Notes: generated from the letters alone by a model not told the origin. Shown: positions 34,177 through 44,522, numbered from the stretch's first letter. The stretch is 64,000 nt of DNA from Chitinophagaceae bacterium (GCA_016713965.1 JADJOC010000010.1:248001-312000), one strand, 5' to 3'. Translations and numbers: made by a program.

Positions 34177-34214
34177 GTCCGCCATAGGCGGACACCTTCT
34201 CCAAAAGGAGAAGG
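34177..34214. repeat. Two back-to-back hairpins in the tex leader
   Basis: GTCCGCC ATA GGCGGAC (7 bp) is followed one base later by CCTTCTCC AAAA GGAGAAGG (8 bp). Both are perfect. They resemble dispersed palindromic intergenic repeats and lie in the predicted leader of tex. Confidence 0.55.
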
Positions 34215-34289
34215 GAAGTTATAGTCTTTTTGGCCGGAACTGGTATTGATAAAAGAAATGCGGCTGACAGCCCAAATAAAAATAAAAAA

Positions 34290-36527
34290 ATGATGTATTC
34301 CCAGGCAATAGCACAAAAATTAAATATAAAAGTACAGCAGGTTGATACTGTTATTGGTTTGCTCGAAGAAGGATCCACTATTCCTTTTATAGCCCGGTAT
34401 AGAAAAGATAAAACCGGGGCTTTGGATGAAGTGCAGATACAGCAAATACAGGAAGAAGCAAAATTTTTGAAAGAGCTTAATGACAGAAGGGATTTTATAC
34501 AAAAAGCCATTACAGATCAAGGGAAAATGACAGATGCCATACAGCAAAAGCTGGATAGTGCAATTACCTTGTCAGTGCTGGAAGATATTTATCTACCGTT
34601 TAAGCCTAAACGAAAAACTAAAGCACAGGCGGCCAGGGAAAATGGGTTAGAGCCGCTGGCTGTTTTATTACTGGAACAAAAAAATATAGATGTGCAGAGC
34701 GAAGCAGCTGCTTTTATTACTGATAAAATTACAGATGCAGATTCAGCTTTACAAGGTGCCAGGGATATTATAGCAGAGATGATCAATGAAGATAGTACGG
34801 TAAGAGCCAGGCTGCGTAAGCTTTTTGAAACAGCAGCTACTTTGCAAAGTAAAATTATTGCTGATAAAGAAACTGAGGGCATTAAGTACAAAGATTATTT
34901 TGATTTTAGTGAATTGATTGCAAAAATTCCGTCTCACAGGATATTGGCCGTATTGCGTGGATTCCTGGAAGGTTACCTGAGAATAACTATTGCCCCTACA
35001 GAAGAAGCAGCTATTGAAATGATAGAAGATATTTATCTTAAAGGTTTGAGCAGTGCTGGTGAGCACATTAAAAAAGCAATTAAGGATGCATATAAGAGAT
35101 TGCTGCAACCAAGCATGGAAACAGAATACAGGACTGCTTTAAAAGCCAAAGCTGATGAAGAGGCCATTACTGTATTTGCAGAAAATTTGCGCCAGTTATT
35201 ATTGAGTTCACCATTAGGTGGTAAACGTATCCTTGCAATAGATCCGGGTTACCGCACCGGCTGTAAAGTAGTATGCCTGGACGAAAAAGGGGAATTGAAA
35301 AAAACAGAATTAATTTTTCCGCATGAGAATAATAAGGTAGCTGCTGAAGAAATTAAAATAAGAAAATTAGTAGAGGAGTATGATATAGAAGTTTTTGCAA
35401 TCGGTGACGGAACTGCAGGAAGGGAGACTGAACAGTTTATTAAAAAATTAAACCTGGGCCTGCCTGTTTTTTTGGTAAATGAAGACGGGGCTTCTATTTA
35501 TTCAGCTTCTGAAATTGCCAGGGAAGAATTTCCTGACCAGGATATTACCGTACGTGGTGCTGTAAGCATTGGCCGCCGGCTGATGGATCCTTTGGCAGAG
35601 CTGGTGAAGATTGACCCTAAAAGTATCGGGGTAGGGCAGTATCAACACGATGTAAACCAATTCAGGTTAAAAGAGCGTTTAGACCAGACCGTTATTAGCT
35701 GCGTAAATAATGTAGGCGTGAATTTAAATACAGCCAGCAAACATTTGTTAAGCTATGTAAGTGGCATCGGTAGTACGCTTGCTGATAATATTATAAAATA
35801 CAGAAAGGAAATCGGCAAATTCACTAACAGGAACCAGTTGCTGAAAGTGCCACGTTTGGGGGGGAAAGCTTATGAGCAATGTGCAGGTTTTTTGCGCATT
35901 AAAGATGGGGACCAAGTGCTGGATAGCAGTGCTGTGCACCCTGAAGCATATCTTGTGATAGAAAAAATGGCTGCCGATAACAGTGTGCCGGTAAATGCTT
36001 TGATTGGTAATGAAGCTGCTTTAAAAAAAATCAGTGCAAAAAAGTATGCTACAGAACAGATTGGTGAGCTAACGGTGGCGGATATACTAAAAGAATTGGT
36101 AAAGCCGGGCCTGGATCCACGGAGCGAAGTACAGCAATTTGAATTTGCGAATATTTATTCTATTGATGATGTGAAAGCAGGCATGGAAGTGCCGGGTGTG
36201 GTTACTAATATTACCCGCTTTGGTGCGTTTGTGGATATAGGTGTAAAGCAGGACGGGCTGGTGCATGTTTCAGAAATATCGCATACTTATATTTCAGATC
36301 CAAGTGAAGTGTTAAAGCTAAACCAGAAGGTGCAGGTAAAAGTTACAGAAGTGGATACAGTTCGCAAAAGAATTGCTTTATCTATAAAACAAACACAGCC
36401 CGCTTCTGCTAATAAGCAGTATTCAAAAAGTAATAATAAACCGCAAACTAATATCTCAAAACCTATAGTAGCAGATATGCCATTAGGCGATGCGCTGGCA
36501 GCGTTAAAGCAAAAATTTAAAAAGTAA
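34290..36527 (+). CDS. tex: Tex family RNA-binding transcription accessory protein
   Basis: Tex is a conserved nucleic-acid-binding protein related to Spt6 that influences transcription. The start ATG 34,290 (MMYSQAIAQKLNIK) is preferred over an upstream TTG because Tex proteins begin near this point. Features include LLEEGSTIPFIARYRKDKTG near the N-terminus, the YqgF-like RNase H fold (ILAIDPGYRTGCKVVCLDEKG), a helix-hairpin-helix (NLNTASKHLLSYVSGIG) and a C-terminal S1 domain (GVVTNITRFGAFVDIGVKQDGLVHVSEIS). Length, about 745 aa, is normal. Confidence 0.93.
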   Translation: MMYSQAIAQKLNIKVQQVDTVIGLLEEGSTIPFIARYRKDKTGALDEVQIQQIQEEAKFLKELNDRRDFIQKAITDQGKMTDAIQQKLDSAITLSVLEDIYLPFKPKRKTKAQAARENGLEPLAVLLLEQKNIDVQSEAAAFITDKITDADSALQGARDIIAEMINEDSTVRARLRKLFETAATLQSKIIADKETEGIKYKDYFDFSELIAKIPSHRILAVLRGFLEGYLRITIAPTEEAAIEMIEDIYLKGLSSAGEHIKKAIKDAYKRLLQPSMETEYRTALKAKADEEAITVFAENLRQLLLSSPLGGKRILAIDPGYRTGCKVVCLDEKGELKKTELIFPHENNKVAAEEIKIRKLVEEYDIEVFAIGDGTAGRETEQFIKKLNLGLPVFLVNEDGASIYSASEIAREEFPDQDITVRGAVSIGRRLMDPLAELVKIDPKSIGVGQYQHDVNQFRLKERLDQTVISCVNNVGVNLNTASKHLLSYVSGIGSTLADNIIKYRKEIGKFTNRNQLLKVPRLGGKAYEQCAGFLRIKDGDQVLDSSAVHPEAYLVIEKMAADNSVPVNALIGNEAALKKISAKKYATEQIGELTVADILKELVKPGLDPRSEVQQFEFANIYSIDDVKAGMEVPGVVTNITRFGAFVDIGVKQDGLVHVSEISHTYISDPSEVLKLNQKVQVKVTEVDTVRKRIALSIKQTQPASANKQYSKSNNKPQTNISKPIVADMPLGDALAALKQKFKK

Positions 36528-36548
36528 GTAGTCAGAACAAATATTTTA

Positions 36549-37190
36549 TCAGCAATATTGGTTTAATAATTTTATAAATTTCTTTCTACTGATCATTTGT
36601 GCGCCCAGGCTTTCCAGGTGGGGTGTATGCAATTGGCAATCGATTAATTGCACGCCTTCTTTCTTTAACTGTGCTACATAATTGATAAAAGCAAATTTGC
36701 TGGCATTACTTACTTTGCTGAACATACTCTCACCAAAAAAACAATTTCCTAATCTTATACCATACAGGCCACCTGTTAATGTTCCGTTTTGCCAGGCTTC
36801 GGCACTATGTGCATACCCCAGTGTGTGTAGTTGAGTGTAGGCATTTATTGTTTCATTATTAATCCATGAGCCGGGTTGGTTTTTCCTTGGTACAGATTTA
36901 CAATTGGTTATCACTTCTTTAAAAGCCCTGTTCATAGTAAATTTAAAAGTACCATTTTGCAAAACAGTATGCATGCTTTTTGATATTTTTAACTGGTCGG
37001 GGAATAAAACAAACCGGGGATCTGGGCACCACCAAAGAATAGGCTCATCTTCATTATACCATGGAAAAATACCATTCTTATAAGCCAGTAAAAGCCTTTG
37101 CGGGCATAAATCTCCGCCTGCTGCAAGTAAGCCGTCAATACCTGCCTTTTCTACAGGAGGAAAAGAAAGTACATTGTTTAAAAAAAACAT
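36549..37190 (-). CDS. aat: Leucyl/phenylalanyl-tRNA-protein transferase (Aat)
   Basis: Aat adds Leu or Phe from tRNA to proteins with N-terminal Arg or Lys, making them N-end rule substrates for ClpS-ClpAP. The 213-aa protein contains FPPVEKAGIDGLLAAGGDL, YKNGIFPWYNEDEPILWWCPDPR (FPW and WWCPDPR boxes), RKNQPGSWI, HSAEAW and GGLYGIRLGNCFFGESMFS. The adaptor gene clpS is 11 nt upstream on the same strand, so the two are probably one operon. Confidence 0.94.
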   Translation of the reverse strand: MFFLNNVLSFPPVEKAGIDGLLAAGGDLCPQRLLLAYKNGIFPWYNEDEPILWWCPDPRFVLFPDQLKISKSMHTVLQNGTFKFTMNRAFKEVITNCKSVPRKNQPGSWINNETINAYTQLHTLGYAHSAEAWQNGTLTGGLYGIRLGNCFFGESMFSKVSNASKFAFINYVAQLKKEGVQLIDCQLHTPHLESLGAQMISRKKFIKLLNQYC

Positions 37191-37200
37191 GGGAAATAAG

Positions 37201-37494
37201 TTATGCAGTAATTTCTATAGTAGCATTAATGCCCCGGTCGGTAATGGCTTCGCACATATTTTTAAGCACATCAAAGCTACCTTGTTTTACAGCATATTTA
37301 CCTTTGTAATGTATCAGCATAGCACATTGCTCGGCTTGCTGTTCGTTATGGCCGCAAACCTCCATGAGAGTGTCTATTACCCATTCAAAAGTATTAATCT
37401 CATCATTCCAGACAATCAGTACACAGCTTTCTTTACTGATTGTAAGTGTATCGGTTACTTCATTAATTTTAATATCGTATTTAATTGCGGCCAA
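37201..37494 (-). CDS. clpS: ClpS adaptor for N-end rule degradation
   Basis: The 97-aa protein has the ClpS core: VLIVWNDEINTFEWVIDTLME (ligand Asp and Asn in the NDE segment), CGHNEQQAEQCAMLIHYKGK and FDVLKNMCEAITDRGINATI. It delivers proteins with N-terminal Leu, Phe, Trp or Tyr to ClpAP or ClpCP. It precedes aat, so enzyme and adaptor are co-expressed. Confidence 0.93.
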   Translation of the reverse strand: MAAIKYDIKINEVTDTLTISKESCVLIVWNDEINTFEWVIDTLMEVCGHNEQQAEQCAMLIHYKGKYAVKQGSFDVLKNMCEAITDRGINATIEITA

Positions 37495-37615
37495 TTCGTT
37501 TATTTATTGTGCAAAAATAGCAACATTTTTTTCTCAATAACGTTATTTAAACAACAATTTAAAAAATTTTAATTTCTTAACAATTACTATAAAAAAAATA
37601 AACGATGTTTGACTT

Positions 37616-39639
37616 ATGCTCTGGGGTAATAAACGAAAAAAACATAAGGAAGCCGTACCTGCCAGGCAGCAGGCTATTGTATTGCCATTGCATGGTACAA
37701 ACAAGGCATTGGAGTTTTTAGTAGAATTTATTAATAATATAAGGCCAGCCAGTCCTAAAAATATTGATGAGGCCGAATTGAAATTTAAGGCTGTACTCTA
37801 CCAGCTAAGCCAGGATAAAAGCGTGTTATTTTCGTTACGTAAAGCTCTTCTTTCCCAATTTACACAAACAAATATAGTTATTGCATTAACCGAAAGTGGC
37901 ATAGTAAGCAGCCATGGCTTTTTTTATGAATTGTTTGGTAAAATAAAGCACAAAATTTTACCCGAATTAAAAAGTACCAATAATTTTTTATATGTTATCA
38001 ATAAGGTTTTTTACAAAAAATCAGATCATACCTGGGTAGAAGGTGTAAGCATGGATTTGTGGGTACAATTTTTTGAGGTGCTTGGCATCCAAATCAATTT
38101 AACAGAACCCAAACTGATCACACAGCTATACCAGTCATTACATATTCTTAGTTACCGGATTGCCACATTAGGGCTTGAAAAACAATTAACTCAACGGTTT
38201 GATAATTTTGATACCACTATTTATCCTTTTTTAGAGCAAAACAGGCTGATCAATGAATATATACACCTTCATACTATTAATGGCACTGTTGAAAAACAGC
38301 AATTGATATTATACGATATTGTAGAAGCGTTACATAATTGCAACCAGAGTATCCGATGGATAAAAGAGCAACGCCAATTACATGGTACCGGTATGGCACA
38401 AACGCTTATTATAACCAGGTTGCAGCAGCAAATAGAAAGGTTATTTATTATCCTGGATGTATTAGATGCCAATAATGAATTTAATACCCAAAGATTTGCA
38501 GACTACTTTACAACTGTTGTGTACAATGAGAACAGGAAAAATTCTATCCGTAAGTTTTTAAGTGAGAATACCGGCTATCTTGCTTACCAGATAGCGGAGC
38601 ATGGCGGACGGACAGGTGAAAAATATATTACTACAACTAGCAAAGAATTCTGGAGGATGTTTTGGAGCGCCTGCGGTGGCGGTATAATTATTTCATTTAT
38701 TGGTATAATAAAAAACCTTTTGGGTAAGCTAAAAGTAGCACCATTCTGGCAAGGTTTTTTATATAGCACTAATTATTCGTTAGGTTTTATATTGATACAT
38801 GAAACCCGGTCTACCTTAGCTACCAAGCAGCCTGCTTACACTGCTAATAATGTGGCCAGTTCTTTTGATGCACAAAAGACAGGAGAGCAGCCTGATTTGC
38901 GCAACCTGGCTATTACCGTGGCAAAAGTGAGCCGTACGCAAATAGCCTCATTTACGGGTAATTTATTGGTGGTTTTTCCATTAACTTATTTATTAGCCTG
39001 GCTTTTTTTTATAGCTACCGGTACTAAAATTGCTGAAGGTGCAGCAGCGCACCAGCTTTTGAAGGATCAACAGCCCGGGCATAGCCTGTCTTTGTTATAT
39101 GCCTGCTTTACAGGGTTCTTTTTATTTGCCAGCGGGCTGATAGCTGGTTATGTAGAAAATTATGTAGTGTATGCAAAGATTTCTGACAGGATAAAAAGTG
39201 TATTTAAAAAAGGGTCAAGTGAAAAAAACGGTATAAGATTATTCATTATGCAGAAAATAATTTAGGGGCATTAGTCGGAAATATTTCTTTAGGTTTCTTT
39301 TTGGGTATGGCTGGCTTTTTTGGTAAAATATTTGGTGTTCCTTTCGATATCCGCCATATCACTATATCCGCAGCCAATACAGCAATTGGTGTTTTTGGTA
39401 TGGGGTTTCATACAATCCCCGTTAAAGAATTACTGTATACTGTATTCGGGGTTTTTAGCATTGGGTTTCTCAACTTTGCGGTAAGCTTTGGCCTTGCATT
39501 TTTTGTAGCGGTAAAAAGCCGCGGTATTCATTTAAAAGATTACCCTGAATTTATTGGCATATTGTGGAAGTATTTTAAAAGATTTCCAAAGGATTTTTTC
39601 AAAGCTCCGGTTTTAAGAGAAGCAAGAGACTTGCGTTAG
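37616..39639 (+). CDS. Gcr-type 'site-specific recombinase' family membrane protein (frameshifted)
   Basis: The family is known as site-specific recombinase (Gcr), a name with weak experimental basis. The 549-aa first frame starts MLWGNKRKKHKEAVP and has a long helical cytoplasmic half, then membrane segments (GGGIIISFIGIIKNLLG, GNLLVVFPLTYLLAWLFFIATG, LYACFTGFFLFASGLIAGYV). The second frame continues IIHYAENNLGALVGNISLGF, MAGFFGKIFGVPFDIRHITI and TIPVKELLYTVFGVFSIGFL. One base added near 39,235 joins them in 674 aa. The many membrane helices argue against a soluble recombinase. True role unknown. Confidence 0.75.
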
Positions 39640-39718
39640 CAATAAAATTTTATTTTCAATAAAATTGTTGTTTATGTACCAGGCTTCTGGTTATTAATTT
39701 AGCTTCATTGGCTGCCTG

Positions 39719-39766
39719 CCCCGTCCGAAGGCGGGGTCGCACTCTTCTACATTTTATCTTTATTGA
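39719..39766. repeat. Hairpin plus copy 1 of a dispersed 31-nt repeat
   Basis: CCCCG (39,719-39,723) and CGGGG (39,732-39,736) form a hairpin. Overlapping its last base is GTCGCACTCTTCTACATTTT and 11 more bases to 39,766, matching 27 of 31 positions at 60,421-60,451. The rest of 39,640-39,840 holds a CGCAGAG-type short repeat (39,778-39,802) and no gene. Confidence 0.6.
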
Positions 39767-39840
39767 CCTAGTTTAACCGCAGAGACACAAAGCCGCAGAG
39801 ATGATACAATTAATTCTCCCATAAATTAATTGTCAATTCA

Positions 39841-42459
39841 TCAAAACTTAAATCCGATTTTACCGAAAAAGAATGCGCCGCCAAATCCCATTTGTACAGC
39901 TTCCCACATGCCGCCTGTTTCTGTATTGGCAGAATCATGATAATCCGGATATACATCAAAAATATTGGCCCCTCCTAAAGTAATACGAATATTTTTACTG
40001 GCCATATAGCCAAAGGATAAATCAGTAGTAGTTTTGGATTTAAAATTCTGGACTTCATCTGCAAAGTTTACAATTTCTACCTTGGCAAAATTGCTAAATC
40101 TTAAATTGGCACTAAACTTTTTTATGGTATAATCAGCGTTAAAACTTAGCTTATGTGGTGGTGCACTGGCCCGCAAAAAATATTGTTCTCTTCTTCCATA
40201 ATAAATATCTTCTTTACCAACAAGTGCAGGTATGGTTGTGATTTTATCCAGCTTCAGTTTATTGAAATTACCTGCAAAAGTTAACCCAAGCCTTCCACTA
40301 CCAATTTTATGGGCATAAGAAGTAATTATATCTAATCCCGTAGTTTTAGTATTTACGGCATTGGTAAAAAATTGAGCGCTGCCTACATTTAAATCTGTTA
40401 AAATTTGTCCGATGGCATCATCACTCTGGTCAAACAAACCGGTTAATACAACCCTGTCTTTTATAGTAACGCTGTATCCATCAATGGTGATGGATAAATT
40501 TTTTATCGGTGTGGCAGTAAACCCAAAACTGGCATTTACAGATTTTTCTTCTTTTAATTGTGGTATGCCAACAGTTTTTGCAAGTATGCCATCATTGGAG
40601 GCAATAACCGTTTCATAAATTGCACCTGCTACCACATTGGTAAAAGTAGAGCTAAAGCGCACTTGTGGTAATGAGGGTGCCCTGAAACCCGTACTAATAG
40701 AACCTCTCATGGATAAGTTATCTAAAATTTTTAATCGGGATGCCAGCTTGAAATTTGTTGTCCAACCAAAATCACTGTAATTTTCTATCCTAACAGCGCC
40801 ACTTACCATAAAGCTTTTAGTTATATCTATTTCGCCATCCCCATAAGCTCCCCAGTTTATCCTTGTTTTTTTATTTTCATCTTTTGGTTGAAAGCCGGGA
40901 AAACCTTGTGCCCCACCGGGGCGGAAAACAGTGTCTTGCAAATCCGGGCTGGTGCTAAAAACAACCGGGCCAAAATCTTTATAAGAAGCAAGTTCGCCTG
41001 CACATAATTTATATTGATCTTGCCTAATCTCTGTTCCAAAAGCAAGGTTAGCCCCTTTTGCTACATTGTCAAAAGCTTTATTAATGTGTAAACCAATAGT
41101 ATTTTGTGCCAATTGAAAACCGCCTGAATAAAAGCTTCTTGGCGATGCTTCCTTCAACGAGGCGTTTATTGTTTTGTCAACATAATATTTAAATTGATTG
41201 CTTCCCAGGGTAGCATTAAAATCGGTATTCCATCCTTTAATTTGGCTGCGTATGCCTAAAGATATTGCTACATCGGTTATTTTGGATTCTATTAGCGGAT
41301 CAAAGCCATTTGGATACACTGAAATAACATTTCTCTCACTTTCCGGTGTTCTTGTATACGCAAAAGCACTGCCCTCACGACGATTGGCACCGCCAAAAAA
41401 ATAAAAACTTGTTTTTCCTTTTATTGGAACTCCACCATTGAGGTATAGGCTATAATTATCTGATGAAGCATCACCCATTTTCTTGCGATAGTTGTCAGGA
41501 TATAATGTTTCAAAATTTGGCCTAAAGGTTTTTTTCTTTGTCAGATAATCACCTGTAATATTTATAAAACCATCATTTTTTAATTTAAAACCATAATTAA
41601 TATTTGCATTAGTGGTTAAGCCGTCATTTTTTTTATCTATTATTTTTCCTTTATCTGAGTTTAATGATTTTCCCCATCCGGTAATAAAACCTCCGGTAGA
41701 TATATTTCCTGTTAGCACATTAGTGTTTGACTTTAAAATAATATTTATTACGCCTGCTATGGCATCAGATCCATATTGTGCTGCTGCTCCATCCCTTAAT
41801 ATTTCTATACGTTCAATTGAAGCAGCCGGTATAGTGTTTAAATCTGTACCGGTATTACCTCGTCCACGGCTTCCAAATATGTTTACTAATGAGGATTGAT
41901 GCCATCTTTTACCATTTACCAGTACCAGGGTTTGGTCAGGGCCAAGCCCACGAAGGCTTGCCGGGTCAACGTGGTCAACACCATCCCCACCGCTTTGCTT
42001 ATTGCTGTTAAAAGAGGGTGCAACATATTGTAGTATTTGATTTAAATCCGATTGCCCTAAAGTATTCGTCATTTTTGCAATAGGGATAATATCTATGGGT
42101 ACAGCAGTTTCGGTAGCAGACCGACGGAGGCTTCTACTACCCACTACTTCTACTGCTGCCATATTTATTGTAGAAGCACTAAGCGTAATATCAATGGTAT
42201 TTTTTCCTTTTGCATCTATTTGCTGGGTAGACATACCTGTACTACTAAATTCTATAACGCCATCGGAATTGTTTATGGTAATAGAATAATTACCATCCTT
42301 ATCTGTAATAGTACCATTATTGGATCCTTTCTCCTTTATTGAAGCGCCTTCTAGAGGCTGGTTATTTCTATCTACAACTTTACCTTTTATTATTTTTTGT
42401 GCAAAAGAGAAAATAGTAATGGACAGGAATATTATAAGAAGGGTAGAAATTTTTTTCAT
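39841..42459 (-). CDS. TonB-dependent outer membrane receptor
   Basis: The 872-aa protein has a signal peptide (MKKISTLLIIFLSITIFSFA), a CarboxypepD_reg-like domain (IKGKVVDRNNQPLEGASIKE) at about 22-105, and a plug (LNQILQYVAPSFNSNKQSGG, VDPASLRGLGPDQTLVLVNG). The barrel ends in a C-terminal Phe (KIGFKF). It imports a substrate I cannot name across the outer membrane using TonB energy. There is no adjacent SusD, so it is not a typical glycan SusCD pair. The frame is intact. Confidence 0.9.
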   Translation of the reverse strand: MKKISTLLIIFLSITIFSFAQKIIKGKVVDRNNQPLEGASIKEKGSNNGTITDKDGNYSITINNSDGVIEFSSTGMSTQQIDAKGKNTIDITLSASTINMAAVEVVGSRSLRRSATETAVPIDIIPIAKMTNTLGQSDLNQILQYVAPSFNSNKQSGGDGVDHVDPASLRGLGPDQTLVLVNGKRWHQSSLVNIFGSRGRGNTGTDLNTIPAASIERIEILRDGAAAQYGSDAIAGVINIILKSNTNVLTGNISTGGFITGWGKSLNSDKGKIIDKKNDGLTTNANINYGFKLKNDGFINITGDYLTKKKTFRPNFETLYPDNYRKKMGDASSDNYSLYLNGGVPIKGKTSFYFFGGANRREGSAFAYTRTPESERNVISVYPNGFDPLIESKITDVAISLGIRSQIKGWNTDFNATLGSNQFKYYVDKTINASLKEASPRSFYSGGFQLAQNTIGLHINKAFDNVAKGANLAFGTEIRQDQYKLCAGELASYKDFGPVVFSTSPDLQDTVFRPGGAQGFPGFQPKDENKKTRINWGAYGDGEIDITKSFMVSGAVRIENYSDFGWTTNFKLASRLKILDNLSMRGSISTGFRAPSLPQVRFSSTFTNVVAGAIYETVIASNDGILAKTVGIPQLKEEKSVNASFGFTATPIKNLSITIDGYSVTIKDRVVLTGLFDQSDDAIGQILTDLNVGSAQFFTNAVNTKTTGLDIITSYAHKIGSGRLGLTFAGNFNKLKLDKITTIPALVGKEDIYYGRREQYFLRASAPPHKLSFNADYTIKKFSANLRFSNFAKVEIVNFADEVQNFKSKTTTDLSFGYMASKNIRITLGGANIFDVYPDYHDSANTETGGMWEAVQMGFGGAFFFGKIGFKF

Positions 42460-42769
42460 CTTATTAATTTGTTTGTTAAAAAATTTTAAGCGTACAGTAA
42501 TAATAGAATTTGAAAAAAACAGGTCTAAGAAAATAGCTTTTTAGCATTAGTAAAAATACTTTATTAATAAAGTAGAAATACTTTTCAATTTAAATATATG
42601 GATATTTCAATAAATAGTATAGTTTTTTTGTAAAAAGTAAAATTGCCTAAGTTTTGCAAATAATTGGGGGATTACTTAAAAGCCCATAGCGAGTATTTAC
42701 AATAAACTATAATCAGGATGGGCTGTAAATAAATTTTTTATATATTATTTTTGAAATAAAACTCAATTA
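42460..42769. other. Intergenic stretch upstream of the TonB receptor
   Basis: About 310 nt, very AT-rich, with no ORF, tRNA or clear riboswitch. It should contain the receptor promoter, but no full TTTG-N19-TAnnTTTG pair stands out. Confidence 0.4.
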
Positions 42770-43495
42770 TTAATTTCTATTCAACTGTCTTTTGTATAGC
42801 TGAATTGTATTTTCCAACCCTAAATAAATAGCATCGCATATTAATTCATGCCCGATAGAAACTTCTGCTAAATTGGGGATTTGCTGTGCAAAATATTGCA
42901 GGTTATTTAAATCAAGATCATGGCCCGCATTAATTCCCAAGCCTAATTCGTTTGCTTTTTGTGCTGCGGCAATATATGGTGCTATTGCCATTTCTTTATT
43001 ACCTGATGCAAATTGCTTTGCATAGGCTTCGGTATATAGTTCCACCCTGTCTGTGCCGGTGGCTTTTGCGCCTTCAATCATACTTACTACCGGATCTACA
43101 AAAATGGAAACCCTGATACCTGCATTTTTAAATATGGCAATCATTTCTTGTAAATAATTTTTGTGTTCAACAGTGTTCCACCCATGATTGGAAGTAAGCT
43201 GGCCTAAGGTATCTGGTACTAAGGTTACCTGGGCAGGTTTGTTGGCAAGAACTAATTCTACAAATTTTTTTTCCGTGCAATTGCCTTCAATATTAAATTC
43301 GGTTTTAATTATTTTTTTTAAATCAAATACATCCTGGTATTTTATATGGCGCTCATCTGGGCGGGGATGAACAGTAATGCCATCAGCACCAAAGCGCTCA
43401 ATGTCCAAAGCAGCTTTTAGCAAGTCAGGATTGTTGCCTCCGCGGCTGTTGCGAAGGGTTGCAAGTTTATTGATGTTAACGGAAAGTTTTGTCAT
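42770..43495 (-). CDS. pdxJ: Pyridoxine 5'-phosphate synthase PdxJ
   Basis: PdxJ condenses 3-amino-2-oxopropyl phosphate with deoxyxylulose phosphate to make pyridoxine phosphate, the last ring-forming step of DXP-dependent vitamin B6 synthesis. The 241-aa protein has LSVNINKLATLRNSRGGNNP, DGITVHPRPDERHI, VTLVPDT, ISIFVDP-like RVSIFVDPVV and GINAGHDLDLNNL, the typical (beta/alpha)8 motifs with His50-type catalytic residues. Length is normal. Confidence 0.95.
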   Translation of the reverse strand: MTKLSVNINKLATLRNSRGGNNPDLLKAALDIERFGADGITVHPRPDERHIKYQDVFDLKKIIKTEFNIEGNCTEKKFVELVLANKPAQVTLVPDTLGQLTSNHGWNTVEHKNYLQEMIAIFKNAGIRVSIFVDPVVSMIEGAKATGTDRVELYTEAYAKQFASGNKEMAIAPYIAAAQKANELGLGINAGHDLDLNNLQYFAQQIPNLAEVSIGHELICDAIYLGLENTIQLYKRQLNRN

Positions 43496-43602
43496 TATTT
43501 TTTTTCTAATATATTTTAAAGGTATTCAAAATAGCCTGCCAGCTGGTTTTTGCAGTTTGATTGAATTTGTATTTCAGCTTCAAAGATTTTGAGGTAGCAT
43601 CT

Positions 43603-44340
43603 TCATTTTTTCATAAATTCATATGTCCAGCTTAATTCGTTTTTGGATTTTTCACTCACTTGATTATCTTGATTCATTATCTTTTCTATTGATTCAGAGA
43701 AAATGTTTTTTACAATTTTCTCATTAATCCAATTAAGTACAATTTTATCTGTTTCATCCGTTGAAAATGAGTTTACAAGTTTATAAGGTTCTGTATTTTT
43801 ATATGATAAACTATTTATAATTAGATCTGTTACATGTAAAATACAATTAGTAGAGCTATTTTGCAGCCATGAATTTAAAATGGTATTTAAATCAAAATGT
43901 GCAATGCCAAACATTAAAATTATAGTATCAATTCTCTCATTAGGTAAAGGATAAATATTTAAACATTTTTCAAAGTATACAGTAGAAAAATTAGCCAAGA
44001 TTTCAATTTCTTCTTTATGCCATCTTTCCAGAATATCTAAATCCAATCTGGTAAAAGTTGCCTCTGGCGAATGACAAGGAAAATCATTGTCAGCAACTAA
44101 TTCTAAAATTCTTGGTAAAAAATATTTCATTTCCCATAATTCTCTGTCTGAATAGTTTCTTGCGAAGTTATAATAAGCATTTTGTAAAAGCTAGCTAGGG
44201 ATAGCCATTAAGGGGGTATTTGCCAGCTCTTTTTCTTGTTTATCGGTTACACAACAAACTTTGCAAACTTCTAAAGTTTTTCCAATAGTATACTTTTCAA
44301 AAAGTTCATATGATTTCTGAACTATATCTTTTACTGTCAT
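43603..44340 (-). pseudogene. Uncharacterised protein interrupted by an in-frame TAG
   Basis: From ATG 44,340 the frame reads MTVKDIVQKSYELFEKYTIG, LEVCKVCCVTDKQEKEL and LMAIPS, then TAG at 44,193-44,191. It continues without a frame change as LLQNAYYNFARNYSDRELW and the 175-aa frame from 44,130. A single nonsense codon, not an indel, splits an otherwise continuous protein of about 245 aa. The N-terminal CKVCC may bind metal. I do not recognise a family. Confidence 0.6.
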
Positions 44341-44470
44341 TATTAATTTAATACTTTCGTACTTTTTTAATAAATTTTAGTCGTAATGAAATCTACATGT
44401 GGTAATTAAAATTTCATCTTCTCTAACCTTGTATATCTCAATCACGGCCAACTGCCTGCAACAAAAGTAT

Positions 44471-44502
44471 AAAAAAACACCCCGGATTTCCGGGGCAATT
44501 TT
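44471..44502 (-). terminator. Terminator after sahH
   Basis: CCCCGG (44,480-44,485), loop, CCGGGG (44,490-44,495) with a T7 run on the minus strand after GTG. It ends transcription from ahcY, 61 nt beyond its stop. Confidence 0.65.
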
Positions 44503-44522
44503 TTATATGTAATTTTCTATAA

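Noticed and set aside
34010..34510. 166-aa minus-strand frame across the start of tex
   Set aside because: Low-complexity Ser/Leu/Cys composition typical of the reverse of a coding gene. tex on the plus strand has clear domains.
37616..39639. Reading this gene as a tyrosine or serine recombinase of a mobile element
   Set aside because: It has several membrane helices and no catalytic recombinase motif. Only the historical family name suggests recombination.
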